Notes: generated by a model not told the origin, from the sequence alone. 22,772 nucleotides of DNA from CAZGZU01 sp964529855 (GCA_964529855.1 CAZGZU010000011.1:1-22772), one strand, 5' to 3'. Counted from the first letter of the stretch, positions 14,730-22,277 are shown. Numbers and translations are program-made.

Positions 14730-15178
14730 TTTTTTGGCTTTTTGGAAAACTCTACTTCTTTAAAAATCAATTCTTTTTTTAATTTGGTCTTGCCTAAAAT
14801 TTTCACCTTGGGAATTCTTCCTCTTATCTTATCAATTAAACCCTTTTTCAACAAGCTTTGAGGCGAGACGATTTCTCCTTTTTTGAATTTCTTTTCAATC
14901 TTCGGCAAATTCAAAACAAGCGGCTTGGAATACAAGCGCAATCTGAACAGTCTGCTTCCTCGTTTTGCCTTTTTCAGCTTGCCCACTTGACCCCGCTGCT
15001 TGGGCAATCGCTTGACTAGAGTGGTATCACCACCGGCAAAATCCGGTCGCGGCTTTCTGCCGGCCCGCGCCTTCTGTCCTTTCATTCCCCGACCGGAATA
15101 ACTGCCTTTTTTGCCGCCCCGACCAATCCGCTGACGGGACTTTTTCCTATAATTAGGTTTTAGTTGATGTAATTGCAC
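14726..15178 (-). CDS. rplO: Large ribosomal subunit protein L15
   Basis: A 150-aa protein with the L15 start region (GRGGKKGSYSGRGMKGQKAR, about residues 19-38), rich in Gly, Arg and Lys, which threads into 23S rRNA. The start codon is GTG at 15178. It lies directly after rpsE with only 7 bases between, so the rpmD gene for L30, normally between S5 and L15, is absent. It overlaps secY by 4 bases. Confidence 0.97.
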   Translation of the reverse strand: MQLHQLKPNYRKKSRQRIGRGGKKGSYSGRGMKGQKARAGRKPRPDFAGGDTTLVKRLPKQRGQVGKLKKAKRGSRLFRLRLYSKPLVLNLPKIEKKFKKGEIVSPQSLLKKGLIDKIRGRIPKVKILGKTKLKKELIFKEVEFSKKPKK

Positions 15179-15185
15179 GATTAAA

Positions 15186-15641
15186 TTATTTTGATTTTAA
15201 TTCTTTTAATGCCTCGATGGTGGCCCGGGCATTATTGAGCTTGTTTCTGGTCTTTCCCAGAATCTTGCCGGAAATGTTCTCCACGCCGGCCAAATCACAA
15301 ACCGCCCGGACCGCTCCGCCGGCAACAATGCCCCGACCTTTAAGACCGGGCCTTAACAAAACCTTGGCGGTACTAAACTTGGCTTCCGTCATATGAGGAA
15401 TAGTTCCTTCAACCAAAGAAACCTTAATCAAGTGTTTTTTGGCGTCAGCCACGGCTTTTTCCACGGCTATGCTAACGTCCTGTCCCTTGGCCACGCCCAC
15501 GCCGACCTTGCCTTTTCTATTGCCAATAACCACCACTGCCCGAAATCTGAATCGGCGACCGCCGGCCACTACCCTGACTACCCGGGCAACGTCCAGTAAT
15601 TTTTGTTCGTATTCTTTTTTTTCTAATTCTGGTGCATTCAT
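15186..15641 (-). CDS. rpsE: Small ribosomal subunit protein S5
   Basis: A 151-aa S5 with the N-terminal double-stranded RNA binding domain (RVVAGGRRFRFRAVVVIGN, about residues 24-42) and the GKVGVGVAKG motif. It shapes the decoding centre and mRNA entry in the 30S subunit. It begins 1 base after the rplR stop and is slightly shorter than the 166 aa of E. coli S5. Confidence 0.97.
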   Translation of the reverse strand: MNAPELEKKEYEQKLLDVARVVRVVAGGRRFRFRAVVVIGNRKGKVGVGVAKGQDVSIAVEKAVADAKKHLIKVSLVEGTIPHMTEAKFSTAKVLLRPGLKGRGIVAGGAVRAVCDLAGVENISGKILGKTRNKLNNARATIEALKELKSK

Positions 15642-15642
15642 A

Positions 15643-15993
15643 TTAAAATTTCAAACCTCCTTCTCTGGCTCCCTCAGCCACTGCTTTAACCCGACCGTGG
15701 TATTTGTAACCGCCCCGGTCAAAAACGACCTTTTGGATTTTTTTCTTTAAGGCCTCTTTGGCAATGGCCAGGCCAATTTCTTTAGCCAACTGGAGTTTAG
15801 TCAATCTCTTCTTAGCTTTGACCTTCTGGTCGCTAGAACTGACTAAAGTTTTCCCCTGACTGTCATCAATTAATTGAGCGTAAATATGCTGGCTGCTTCG
15901 AAAAACTGAAAGCCGCGGACACTCTTTGGTCCCTTTAATTCTGGCTCTAATCCGTCGATGCCTTCTATAATGTTTTGTTTGTTTGTCCTGCAT
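15643..15993 (-). CDS. rplR: Large ribosomal subunit protein L18
   Basis: A 116-aa L18, the standard length, that binds 5S rRNA. The start chosen is the ATG at 15993 (MQDKQTKHYRRHRR); the open frame runs back to 16182 but that part overlaps rplF in another frame and does not resemble L18. Motifs include RLSVFRSSQHIYAQLID, FDRGGYKYHGRVKA and the C-terminal ARE-GGL. It lies 7 bases after rplF and has no evident Shine-Dalgarno site. Confidence 0.96.
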   Translation of the reverse strand: MQDKQTKHYRRHRRIRARIKGTKECPRLSVFRSSQHIYAQLIDDSQGKTLVSSSDQKVKAKKRLTKLQLAKEIGLAIAKEALKKKIQKVVFDRGGYKYHGRVKAVAEGAREGGLKF

Positions 15994-16000
15994 TTTAAAT

Positions 16001-16558
16001 TTATTCCACGCCAGCTGCTTTTTTACCCACTTTTCTTCTAATAACCTCGTCGGCGTATCTGATGCCCTTGCCTTTGTAAGGCTCGGGTCTGCGCTGGGCT
16101 CTAATTTCGGCAGCCATTTGACCGACCAATTGTTTATCCAAACCGGAAATGGTAATGCTATTTTTCTCCACCTTAAACTCAATTCCTTCGGGCGCCTTTA
16201 TTTCTATGGGATGGGAAAAACCCAAAGTTAAAACCAACTTATTGTCTTCCAAAGCCGCCCGATAGCCGACTCCTTCAATCTCCAGTTTTTTTTCAAATCC
16301 CTTAGTCACCCCCTCAACCATATTAAAAATCAAAGCCCTGAACAAACCCCATAAGGCCCTGACATTTTTGGCTGATTTTTTTTGAGGAGCAACTACCAAT
16401 TCTTTCTGTCCTTCCGAGTCATTCAAAGATACCTCAATCTGAGCAGGAATTGCTTTAACCAGCTCTCCTTTAGGTCCTTTAACCTTAATCTGATGCTCCT
16501 CAATCTTAATTTCAACGCCTTCCGGAATAATAATTGGTTTTTTGCCGATTCTACTCAT
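16001..16558 (-). CDS. rplF: Large ribosomal subunit protein L6
   Basis: A 185-aa L6 with the typical start MSRIGKKPI and two repeats of the L6 fold; the C-terminal repeat has RRPEPYKGKGIRYADE (about residues 155-170). It binds 23S rRNA near the sarcin-ricin loop. The frame can be read six codons upstream to a GTG (16576), but that codon lies in the rpsH end and the ATG at 16558 gives the family start, 4 bases after the rpsH stop. Confidence 0.97.
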   Translation of the reverse strand: MSRIGKKPIIIPEGVEIKIEEHQIKVKGPKGELVKAIPAQIEVSLNDSEGQKELVVAPQKKSAKNVRALWGLFRALIFNMVEGVTKGFEKKLEIEGVGYRAALEDNKLVLTLGFSHPIEIKAPEGIEFKVEKNSITISGLDKQLVGQMAAEIRAQRRPEPYKGKGIRYADEVIRRKVGKKAAGVE

Positions 16559-16562
16559 AAAT

Positions 16563-16952
16563 TTACCAAATCTCACAAATCACTTCTCCGCCCAGTCCTT
16601 TTTTCCTGGCCTGTTTATTGGTCATTAATCCTTGAGAAGTGGAAATAATGGACAAACCATAACCCTGCCTGATTGGCCTGATTTGGTCCTTTCTAATATA
16701 GAGTCGTTGACCCGGCTTGCTGACTCTTTTTAAAGTATTTATTACTGGCTGACCTTTCTGATATTTCAATTCAATTTCAATCACTTTCCTTATTTTTCTG
16801 CCCTGGCTGGTTACTTTATTAACCAGGCCCTCCTTTTCCAAAATCTTGGCTAAATCAAACTTAAGCTTGGAAAAAGGAATAGTTACCGTTTGATGGGAAA
16901 CGGCTTGAGCATTTCTTATTCTGGTTAACATGTCAGAAATTGGGTCGGTCAT
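16563..16952 (-). CDS. rpsH: Small ribosomal subunit protein S8
   Basis: A 129-aa S8, the normal length. It begins MTDPISDMLTRIRNA and ends with the GLGGEVICEIW signature; the STSQGLMTNKQARKKGLGGE region holds the rRNA-contact Ser/Thr motif. It binds the central domain of 16S rRNA. In E. coli S8 represses the spc operon by binding the mRNA near the L5 gene; whether that holds here cannot be read from the sequence. Confidence 0.97.
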   Translation of the reverse strand: MTDPISDMLTRIRNAQAVSHQTVTIPFSKLKFDLAKILEKEGLVNKVTSQGRKIRKVIEIELKYQKGQPVINTLKRVSKPGQRLYIRKDQIRPIRQGYGLSIISTSQGLMTNKQARKKGLGGEVICEIW

Positions 16953-16956
16953 ATTT

Positions 16957-17142
16957 TTACCAGGAAGATTTTTTTACTCCCGGAATTTCTCCTTTATTGG
17001 CCAGTTCTCTAAAACATATCCGGCAGAGGTTAAATTTCCGCAAATAACCTCTTTTTCTGCCACAGCGAAAGCACCGTCGGACCAGCCGGCTGGAAAACTT
17101 TGGTTTTTTTTGTGCTCTGGCAACTACTGATTTTTTAGCCAT
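16957..17142 (-). CDS. rpsZ: Small ribosomal subunit protein S14, zinc type
   Basis: A 61-aa S14 of the short, zinc-binding form: C24, C27, C40, C43 in two CxxC knuckles. It binds the 3' major domain of 16S rRNA. The start overlaps the rplE stop by 8 bases (ATGGCTAA), so translation is probably coupled; rpsH follows after 4 bases. Confidence 0.97.
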   Translation of the reverse strand: MAKKSVVARAQKKPKFSSRLVRRCFRCGRKRGYLRKFNLCRICFRELANKGEIPGVKKSSW

Positions 17143-17674
17143 GTTTTATAGGGAAGCCTAATAATCTGAATAAAGCCAACCCCTCCTTGCGGTTTTTGGC
17201 AGTGGTTACGACCGCTATTTCCAAACCAAAGATATTTCTGGTGTTTTCCGCGGAAATTTCCGGGAAAATAATCTGTTCTTTGATGCCGATATTCAAATTG
17301 CCGGCCCGGTCAACGTTTTTGTCTGATAAACCGCGGAAATCACGACCTCGCGGCAAAGCAATGTTAATTAACCTCTCCAGAAAATCATACATTAAACGAC
17401 CTCTTAAAGTAACGGCCAAGCCAATAATCATCCCTTTCCTTATTTTAAAACCGGCCTCGGCTTTTTTTGCCTGACGAGGAGATGCTTTTTGTCCGGTAAT
17501 CAGAGACAAATCACGCATAATTTCTTTCTGAACTTTCTCGTCTTTGGCATCCGGGCTAAATCCGGTATTAACAACCACCTTGGTAATCCGGGGCACGGCC
17601 AAATCATTTTTATAAGCAAATTGCTCTTTCATCTTGGGAATTACTTCTTTGATGTATTTTTCTTTTAAACCCAT
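17135..17674 (-). CDS. rplE: Large ribosomal subunit protein L5
   Basis: A 179-aa L5 of normal length, a 5S rRNA-binding protein of the central protuberance. Family landmarks are VPRITKVVVNTG (near residue 28), RPRGxDFRG-type LPRGRDFRGL (about 132-141) and FPEIS. It starts 2 bases after rplX and its last codons overlap the rpsZ start. Confidence 0.97.
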   Translation of the reverse strand: MGLKEKYIKEVIPKMKEQFAYKNDLAVPRITKVVVNTGFSPDAKDEKVQKEIMRDLSLITGQKASPRQAKKAEAGFKIRKGMIIGLAVTLRGRLMYDFLERLINIALPRGRDFRGLSDKNVDRAGNLNIGIKEQIIFPEISAENTRNIFGLEIAVVTTAKNRKEGLALFRLLGFPIKHG

Positions 17675-17676
17675 GT

Positions 17677-17982
17677 TTATATCTCCTGCTTACATTTTTT
17701 ACAAAGCCGATACTTTTTCGTCTCAATCGTCTTATAACCGACTCTGGTTGCCTGGCCGCATTTGGGACAAACCAATTTAACGTTAGAAACGTCAATTGGT
17801 TTGGGAATTTCAATAATTTGGCCCTTTTCCCTTTCCTGTTTGGAGCGACGGTGTTTTTTGACAATATTAACTCCCTCCACGCTAATCTTATTGTCTTGCG
17901 GAAAAGCTTCCAAAACCTTGGCCTTTTTGCCCCGGTCCTTGCCGGCAATTATTAAAACTGTATCACCTTTTTTTATCTTCAT
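17677..17982 (-). CDS. rplX: Large ribosomal subunit protein L24, zinc-finger form
   Basis: A 101-aa L24. The N-terminal KOW motif (KGDTVLIIAGKDRGKKAKV, residues 5-23) starts 23S rRNA assembly. The C-terminal part carries two CxxC knuckles (C72/C75 and C94/C97), the cysteine-containing form known in many bacteria. The start overlaps the rplN stop by 4 bases. Confidence 0.97.
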   Translation of the reverse strand: MKIKKGDTVLIIAGKDRGKKAKVLEAFPQDNKISVEGVNIVKKHRRSKQEREKGQIIEIPKPIDVSNVKLVCPKCGQATRVGYKTIETKKYRLCKKCKQEI

Positions 17983-18344
17983 AAAACTTCCGGCGCCAGG
18001 GAAACAATCTTGTCAAATCCCTTTTCCTTTAATTCCCGCGGCACCGGTCCGAAAATACGACCTCCTTTGGGATTGAATCCCTCAACAATAACGGCAGCAT
18101 TCTCATCAAAACGAATATAGGAACCGTCAGCCCGCCGAAAGGCCTTTTTCTGCCGAACGATTACTGCCCTGACCACGTCTTTCTTTTTAACGGTTTTGCG
18201 GGGTTCGGCTTGTTTAACTGAAGCAACCACAATATCGCCAATCTGGGCATAGCGTCGCCGGCTGCCTCCCAAAACCTTAAAACACTGGATGAGTTTGGCT
18301 CCAGTATTATCAGCTACCTTTAATTTTGTTCCGGCCTGAATCAT
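17979..18344 (-). CDS. rplN: Large ribosomal subunit protein L14
   Basis: A 121-aa L14, beginning MIQAGTKLKVADNTGAK and containing the family core with the FNPKGGRIFGPV motif and C-terminal SLAPEVL. It sits at the subunit interface and contacts 16S rRNA. It overlaps rpsQ and rplX by 4 bases each (ATGA type). Confidence 0.98.
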   Translation of the reverse strand: MIQAGTKLKVADNTGAKLIQCFKVLGGSRRRYAQIGDIVVASVKQAEPRKTVKKKDVVRAVIVRQKKAFRRADGSYIRFDENAAVIVEGFNPKGGRIFGPVPRELKEKGFDKIVSLAPEVL

Positions 18345-18619
18345 ATTTTCTTAATTACCCGCCATCTTTTTTGCTTGCTGACGGGTCGACCTTCCTGAAT
18401 AATCACTTTGTCGCCAACTTTGTATTTATTCTCCTTATCATGAGCCTGATATTTCTTGCTTACCTTATATCTCTTCTCATACTTGGGGTGTTTCTTATAG
18501 CGGTTAACCAAAACAGTAACTGTTTTATCCATTTTATCACTAACGACTACTCCTTTAAGCAAGCGCGGTTTGGTGTTTTGAGAAATTTTCTTGGCTGGTT
18601 GTTTATCTTTTTTATTCAT
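18341..18619 (-). CDS. rpsQ: Small ribosomal subunit protein S17
   Basis: A 92-aa S17 with an OB fold. The family motif LKGVVVSDKMDKTVTVLVNR (about residues 21-40) and the HDKENKYKVGDKV segment are visible. The first 18 residues form a Lys/Gln-rich lead-in longer than in E. coli S17. It binds 16S rRNA during early assembly. Its start overlaps the rpmC stop by 8 bases. Confidence 0.97.
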   Translation of the reverse strand: MNKKDKQPAKKISQNTKPRLLKGVVVSDKMDKTVTVLVNRYKKHPKYEKRYKVSKKYQAHDKENKYKVGDKVIIQEGRPVSKQKRWRVIKKI

Positions 18620-18824
18620 GATTTTTTATCTTGGGAGCTTGTTCCTTTTGTCTGGAAATAGTTAAAATCCTGGCAATATCTTTGCGCAATTCAGCCAGCT
18701 GCTTAATGTTTTTAAGCTTTTTAGAAGCCAAATCAAACTTAAACTGGGCCAGCTTAAAACGGTCTTCATCTAATAAGTCCTTTAATTCTTTTTCGGTTTT
18801 TTGACGCAATTCCTTTATTTTCAT
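18612..18824 (-). CDS. rpmC: Large ribosomal subunit protein L29
   Basis: A 70-aa helical hairpin protein. The start at 18824 (MKIKELRQKTEKEL) matches the family; the open frame reaches six codons further to a TTG that lies in the rplP end and is rejected. The central LAQFKFDLAS and C-terminal RKDIARILT helix are typical. L29 sits at the peptide exit tunnel and helps form the docking site for trigger factor and SRP. Confidence 0.95.
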   Translation of the reverse strand: MKIKELRQKTEKELKDLLDEDRFKLAQFKFDLASKKLKNIKQLAELRKDIARILTISRQKEQAPKIKNHE

Positions 18825-18828
18825 AACT

Positions 18829-19239
18829 TTAACGGGTAACAAACCTCGTCTTAACGGGCAGCTTATGACCAGCCCTTCTCATGGCCTCTTTAGCCATTTC
18901 CTGAGGCACGCCATCCATTTCAAAAATAATGCGACCGGCTTTAATGGGCATTACATAGTGGTCGGGAGTACCTTTGCCGCCGCCCATGGGCACTTCAACT
19001 CCTTTTTTGGTCACCGGCTTGTCAGGAAAAACCCTAATCCAGATTTTACCGCCTCGCTGGACATATCTGGTCATGGCCCGACGAGCCGCCTCAATCTGCC
19101 GGGCGGTTAACCAGCAGGCGGCCATTGCTTTCAGGCCATAAGCGCCAAAAGATAACTCTGTGCCGCGAGTTTCTTTACCCTTGCCTCGTCTTCGTCCTTT
19201 CTGCCACTTTCTATGTTTTACTTTTCTGGGAGATAACAT
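18829..19239 (-). CDS. rplP: Large ribosomal subunit protein L16
   Basis: A 136-aa L16 of standard length, beginning MLSPRKVKHRKWQKGR, with the RRAMTRYVQRGGKIWIRVFP and MGGGKGTPDHYV segments. It lies close to the tRNA A site and helps stabilise the peptidyl-transferase region. It is 5 bases after rpsC and 4 bases before rpmC, in the normal order. Confidence 0.97.
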   Translation of the reverse strand: MLSPRKVKHRKWQKGRRRGKGKETRGTELSFGAYGLKAMAACWLTARQIEAARRAMTRYVQRGGKIWIRVFPDKPVTKKGVEVPMGGGKGTPDHYVMPIKAGRIIFEMDGVPQEMAKEAMRRAGHKLPVKTRFVTR

Positions 19240-19244
19240 GCTTT

Positions 19245-19895
19245 TTAGAGAATTTCTCCTTTATAAATCCAAACCTTAATGCCAATTGTTCCGTATGTAG
19301 TGTAAGCAGTTGCTCCGGCGTAGTCAATGTTGGAACGCAAACTCTGCAGAGGAATTTTTCCTTTTTTCAACCATTCTTTCCGGGCAATCTCTGCTCCTCC
19401 CAAACGACCTTTAACCATTACCTTGGCTCCCTGAACCTCCTTGTTTTGCATAATTTTATCCAAATTTTGCTTCATCACCCGGCGATAAGGCAAACGTTTT
19501 TCTATCTGAGTGGCCATGTCAGCCGCCACGATAGCTGCCTGAGCGGTCGGCTGTTTAACTTCTTCTATTTCTAATCTAATCTCCGTACTGGCCAGGGCTG
19601 ATTTCTCTTTCTGAAGCATTTTTTTAATCTCTTGTTTAAGTTCTTCCACGCCGCCGCCTCCCCGACCAATAACCAAACCCGGTCGGGCTGTCTTGACGAT
19701 AATATTGATTAGATTAGCCGAACGTTCTATTTCCAATGAATCAACCCCTGCCTTATCCAATTTCTTCATAATAAAATCCCGCAATTTAACATCTTGCTTT
19801 AAAAACTCCCGATACTTCTTTTTATCAAACCAGCGTGACTTCCAGTTTGTCACTTTGCCTAATCTGAAAACAAATGGATGAACTTTACGACCCAT
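19245..19895 (-). CDS. rpsC: Small ribosomal subunit protein S3
   Basis: A 216-aa S3 of standard length. It starts MGRKVHPFVFRLG, has the KH domain with a GRGG loop (VIGRGGGGVEEL) and the C-terminal S3 domain (GRLGGAEIARKEW, IDYAGATAYTTYGTIGIKVW). It lines the mRNA entry channel and has helicase-like contact with the message. It is 3 bases after rplV. Confidence 0.98.
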   Translation of the reverse strand: MGRKVHPFVFRLGKVTNWKSRWFDKKKYREFLKQDVKLRDFIMKKLDKAGVDSLEIERSANLINIIVKTARPGLVIGRGGGGVEELKQEIKKMLQKEKSALASTEIRLEIEEVKQPTAQAAIVAADMATQIEKRLPYRRVMKQNLDKIMQNKEVQGAKVMVKGRLGGAEIARKEWLKKGKIPLQSLRSNIDYAGATAYTTYGTIGIKVWIYKGEIL

Positions 19896-19898
19896 AGA

Positions 19899-20513
19899 TT
19901 ATAAACTCTTTCTCCTAAAATACTTTTTAACATTGCCAAAAGTTTGACGACTGAAAAACTTCTTTTTGGCTTGCGAGGTTGTTGGATAGGGCTTGGCTGG
20001 CGGAACTGGCTTTGGCTTGGGAACCGGCTTTCTCTCTTCTTCTAACCTCTGGACTTCCTCTAATAAAGCCGGTCCTTCTTCTTCAGCTGGTTTGGCCTTA
20101 ATCTTTTCTTCCTTTTCTTTCTTAATCGGCTCCGGAGTTATTGCTTCAGCCGGCTTGGTCGGCAGAGGTACTGACGCCCCTTCTTTCTGGTCTAAAATTA
20201 TATTAATATGGCTGGTCCTTTTCATAATCGGGGCGGACCGGCCCATGGCTCGCGGCCGCCATCGTTTTAAGGTCGGCCCCGGCTCAACCGTTATGTCTTT
20301 TACGTAAAGAATCTCTTTGGCCAAACTGGCATTGTGCTGGGCATTGGCGATGGCTGAATTCAAAAGTTTTAAAACAGGTCTGGCCGCTTTCTTATTTAAA
20401 AATTTCAACTGCTTTTCCGCTTCTTCCACGGACAAACCCTTAACCAAATCAGTCACTAATCTGACTTTTCTGGGAGATATTCTTAAATGTCTTAATTTGG
20501 CTGTAATGGGCAT
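19899..20513 (-). CDS. rplV: Large ribosomal subunit protein L22 with long C-terminal extension
   Basis: A 204-aa protein in which residues 1-110 are a normal L22 (RHLRISPRKVRLV, KLLNSAIANAQHN, MKRTSHINIIL), lining the exit tunnel. Residues 111-204 are extra: a Pro/Glu/Lys-rich low-complexity stretch, a likely short helix around 147-162, a Pro-Lys repeat (about 163-175) and a basic end (FFSRQTF..KKYFRRKSL). Typical L22 proteins have about 110 aa. The extension is in frame with no stop between, so it is translated. It may reach into rRNA or the exit-tunnel surface; its role is unknown. The gene begins 9 bases after rpsS. Confidence 0.95.
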   Translation of the reverse strand: MPITAKLRHLRISPRKVRLVTDLVKGLSVEEAEKQLKFLNKKAARPVLKLLNSAIANAQHNASLAKEILYVKDITVEPGPTLKRWRPRAMGRSAPIMKRTSHINIILDQKEGASVPLPTKPAEAITPEPIKKEKEEKIKAKPAEEEGPALLEEVQRLEEERKPVPKPKPVPPAKPYPTTSQAKKKFFSRQTFGNVKKYFRRKSL

Positions 20514-20522
20514 GTTTTTAAA

Positions 20523-20837
20523 TTAGGATTTTCCGGCGGCCGCTCCTTTTTGCCGGGCAGCTGCCTCCTGTTCGCGCTGCATTTTACCGCCGTGTCTAAT
20601 AAACTTCCTGGTGGGGGCAAATTCGCCCAGTTTATGACCGACCATGTCTTCAGTAATAAAAACAGAAATGTGTTCCTTGCCGTTATGAACCCCAAAAGTA
20701 AAACCGACCATCTCCGGAACAATGGTTGAAGCCCGCGCCCAGGTCTTAATAATTGTCTTATCGCCCGCCTTTAAATTAGCTATCTTCTTTAATAGTTTGG
20801 CATCAACATATGGACCTTTTTTAAGTGAACGTGACAT
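20523..20837 (-). CDS. rpsS: Small ribosomal subunit protein S19
   Basis: A 104-aa S19 with the standard core (MSRSLKKGPYVD, WARASTIVPEMVGFTFGVHNG, GHKLGEFAPTRKF) plus a C-terminal tail of about 12 residues rich in Ala, Gly and Lys. It forms part of the 30S head near S13. It has no Shine-Dalgarno site. The 127 bases upstream, before rplB, hold the palindromic hairpin cluster described separately. Confidence 0.97.
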   Translation of the reverse strand: MSRSLKKGPYVDAKLLKKIANLKAGDKTIIKTWARASTIVPEMVGFTFGVHNGKEHISVFITEDMVGHKLGEFAPTRKFIRHGGKMQREQEAAARQKGAAAGKS

Positions 20838-20855
20838 ACTAATTTTATCTAAATT

Positions 20856-20894
20856 TATGAGCTAAATTTATTTAGCGAAATAAATTTAGTCATA
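20856..20894 (-). repeat. Long A+T-rich hairpin upstream of rpsS
   Basis: A perfect 12-bp inverted repeat (20862-20873 with 20878-20889, 4-base loop) extended by five further pairs (20856-20860 with 20890-20894) across one bulged base. It lies 18 bases before the rpsS start, so in the transcript it precedes the start codon closely. No T-run follows it in the transcription direction. Confidence 0.75.
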
Positions 20895-20902
20895 AAATTG
20901 AG

Positions 20903-20921
20903 TAGTCGCCTCAGGCGACTA
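20903..20921 (-). repeat. Palindromic repeat, copy 1
   Basis: An 8-bp stem with a 3-base loop. It shares the core AGTCGCCTNAGGCGACT (20904-20920) with copy 2, 32 bases away. Not followed by a T-run. Confidence 0.8.
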
Positions 20922-20933
20922 AAGGTTTTGTCA

Positions 20934-20954
20934 CCAGTCGCCTAAGGCGACTGG
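20934..20954 (-). repeat. Palindromic repeat, copy 2
   Basis: A 9-bp stem (20934-20942 with 20946-20954) with a 3-base loop, core identical to copy 1 except for the central base. It lies 10 bases after the rplB stop codon. Not followed by a T-run, so it does not look like an intrinsic terminator. Confidence 0.8.
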
Positions 20955-20964
20955 ACAAAGCCCT

Positions 20965-21807
20965 TTATTTCCTCTTTTTCTTAATCCTTCTCTTTAAAAT
21001 TAATTTATCGCTGGCTTTTTTCTTCTTTCTGGTCTTAACTCCGAAAGCCAGCCTCCCCCAGGGCGTTTTTGGTCCTTTTCTCAAACCGATTGACTGGCGA
21101 TTCTCACCACCGCCATGAGGATGGTCGCAGGCATTCATGGCCGAACCCCGGACAGTTGGTCGTCGACCCAGCCAACGGCTGCGACCGGCCTTACCAATAA
21201 CCACTGTATTATGTTCCGGATTACCCAATTGTCCCACGCTGGCCAGACAATTCTCTCTAACCATTCTGATTTCTCCGGAAGGCATCTTGAGATGACTATA
21301 GCCGCCTTCATGAGCCATCACCTGGGCTGCGCTGCCGGCTGACCGAATCAGCTGGCCGCCCCGCAAAGGCGTCAGTTCAACATTATAGACCTGTGTGCCG
21401 GCCGGAATATTCTTTATTTGCATCCGATTACCGACTTTAGCCGGCGCTTTTTCCTGACAGATAACTTCCTGACCGACTTTAAGACCGTCAGGCGCCAGAA
21501 TGTATCTTTTTTCTCCGTCCTGATAGTTTAACAAGGCAATAAAGCAACTGCGGTTAGGGTCATATTCAATGGAAACAACCTTGGCTGGAACCCCCATCTT
21601 GTCATGCCGCTTAAAATCAATCAGCCGGTACTTTCTTTTGTGACCGCCTCCTTTATGCCGTGTAGTAATCCGACCACGATAACCCCGACCAGCTTTCTTG
21701 ACTAACTTCTTAGTCAATTTTTTCTCTGGCTTTTTCTTGGTCAAAGAGGAATAATCTACGGAAGTCATCCCTCTTCTGCCGGGAGTGGTGGGTTTGTATC
21801 TTTTCAT
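20965..21807 (-). CDS. rplB: Large ribosomal subunit protein L2
   Basis: A 280-aa L2 of standard length, beginning MKRYKPTTPGRRGMTSVDY, with the RGYRGRITTRHKGGGHKR segment and the highly conserved CDHPHGGGE, whose His is important for peptidyl-transferase assembly. The C-terminus is rich in Lys and Arg. It follows rplW after 6 bases. The normally tight rplB-rpsS junction is broken here by a 127-base spacer with hairpins. Confidence 0.98.
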   Translation of the reverse strand: MKRYKPTTPGRRGMTSVDYSSLTKKKPEKKLTKKLVKKAGRGYRGRITTRHKGGGHKRKYRLIDFKRHDKMGVPAKVVSIEYDPNRSCFIALLNYQDGEKRYILAPDGLKVGQEVICQEKAPAKVGNRMQIKNIPAGTQVYNVELTPLRGGQLIRSAGSAAQVMAHEGGYSHLKMPSGEIRMVRENCLASVGQLGNPEHNTVVIGKAGRSRWLGRRPTVRGSAMNACDHPHGGGENRQSIGLRKGPKTPWGRLAFGVKTRKKKKASDKLILKRRIKKKRK

Positions 21808-21813
21808 AATTGT

Positions 21814-22275
21814 TTATCTCGGCAACAACTCAATCTTCTCGCCTTTTTCCAAAGTAACTATGGCTTTTTTGAATCCCTTTTTCAAACCGCCTCGCCAACC
21901 CTCAGTCCGACCCAAACGCCTTTTCTTGGCGGCCGAATGAATTATGTGAACCCTGGCTACTTTGGTTTCATAAAGCGCCTCTATTGCCTTCTTAACCTCT
22001 ATTTTATTGGCTTTAGGCGAAATCCTGAAAACGTACTTATTCTGGTCAGTCAAAGAAGTCGCTTTCTCGGTAATGTGCGGTTCTTTAACAACGCCGTAGG
22101 CCTGGGCAGCCAGTTTTTTATCAATCTTGGGTCTTACTTTTTTAAGAGCTGCTTTCTGACCTTTTTCTTTTTTGGGCTCTTCAGCTGTCAATTCCAATTC
22201 AGGCCTCTCCTTTGTTTTTTGAGGAGTTGCTTTTTCCTTTTTTGTCTTCTTTTTCAATCTGTTTAATAAAGCCAT
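21814..22275 (-). CDS. rplW: Large ribosomal subunit protein L23 with N-terminal extension
   Basis: A 153-aa protein; residues from about 62 to the end are a normal L23 core (VVKEPHITEKAT, KNKYVFRI-like YVFRISPKANKIEVKKAIE, and the C-terminal beta hairpin). Residues 1-60 are an extra Lys/Glu-rich, low-complexity segment (typical L23 is about 95-100 aa). L23 sits at the exit tunnel and is the docking site of trigger factor and SRP, so the extension may project there. An upstream shift of the start is unlikely, because the ATG follows rplD by 2 bases. Confidence 0.94.
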   Translation of the reverse strand: MALLNRLKKKTKKEKATPQKTKERPELELTAEEPKKEKGQKAALKKVRPKIDKKLAAQAYGVVKEPHITEKATSLTDQNKYVFRISPKANKIEVKKAIEALYETKVARVHIIHSAAKKRRLGRTEGWRGGLKKGFKKAIVTLEKGEKIELLPR

Positions 22276-22277
22276 GT

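Noticed and set aside
15994..16182. N-terminal extension of L18
   Set aside because: The added residues overlap rplF in another frame and do not resemble L18; ATG 15993 gives the family length.
16559..16576. GTG start of L6 six codons upstream
   Set aside because: It lies within the end of rpsH, and ATG 16558 yields the conserved MSRIGKKPI start.
18825..18842. TTG start of L29 six codons upstream
   Set aside because: Lies in the end of rplP; ATG 18824 gives the family start.
20838..20850. Promoter directly before rpsS (TAAAAT 4 bases before ATG)
   Set aside because: Spacing to the start is too short and no -35 lies in place; the stretch is A+T-rich, so the match is likely chance.
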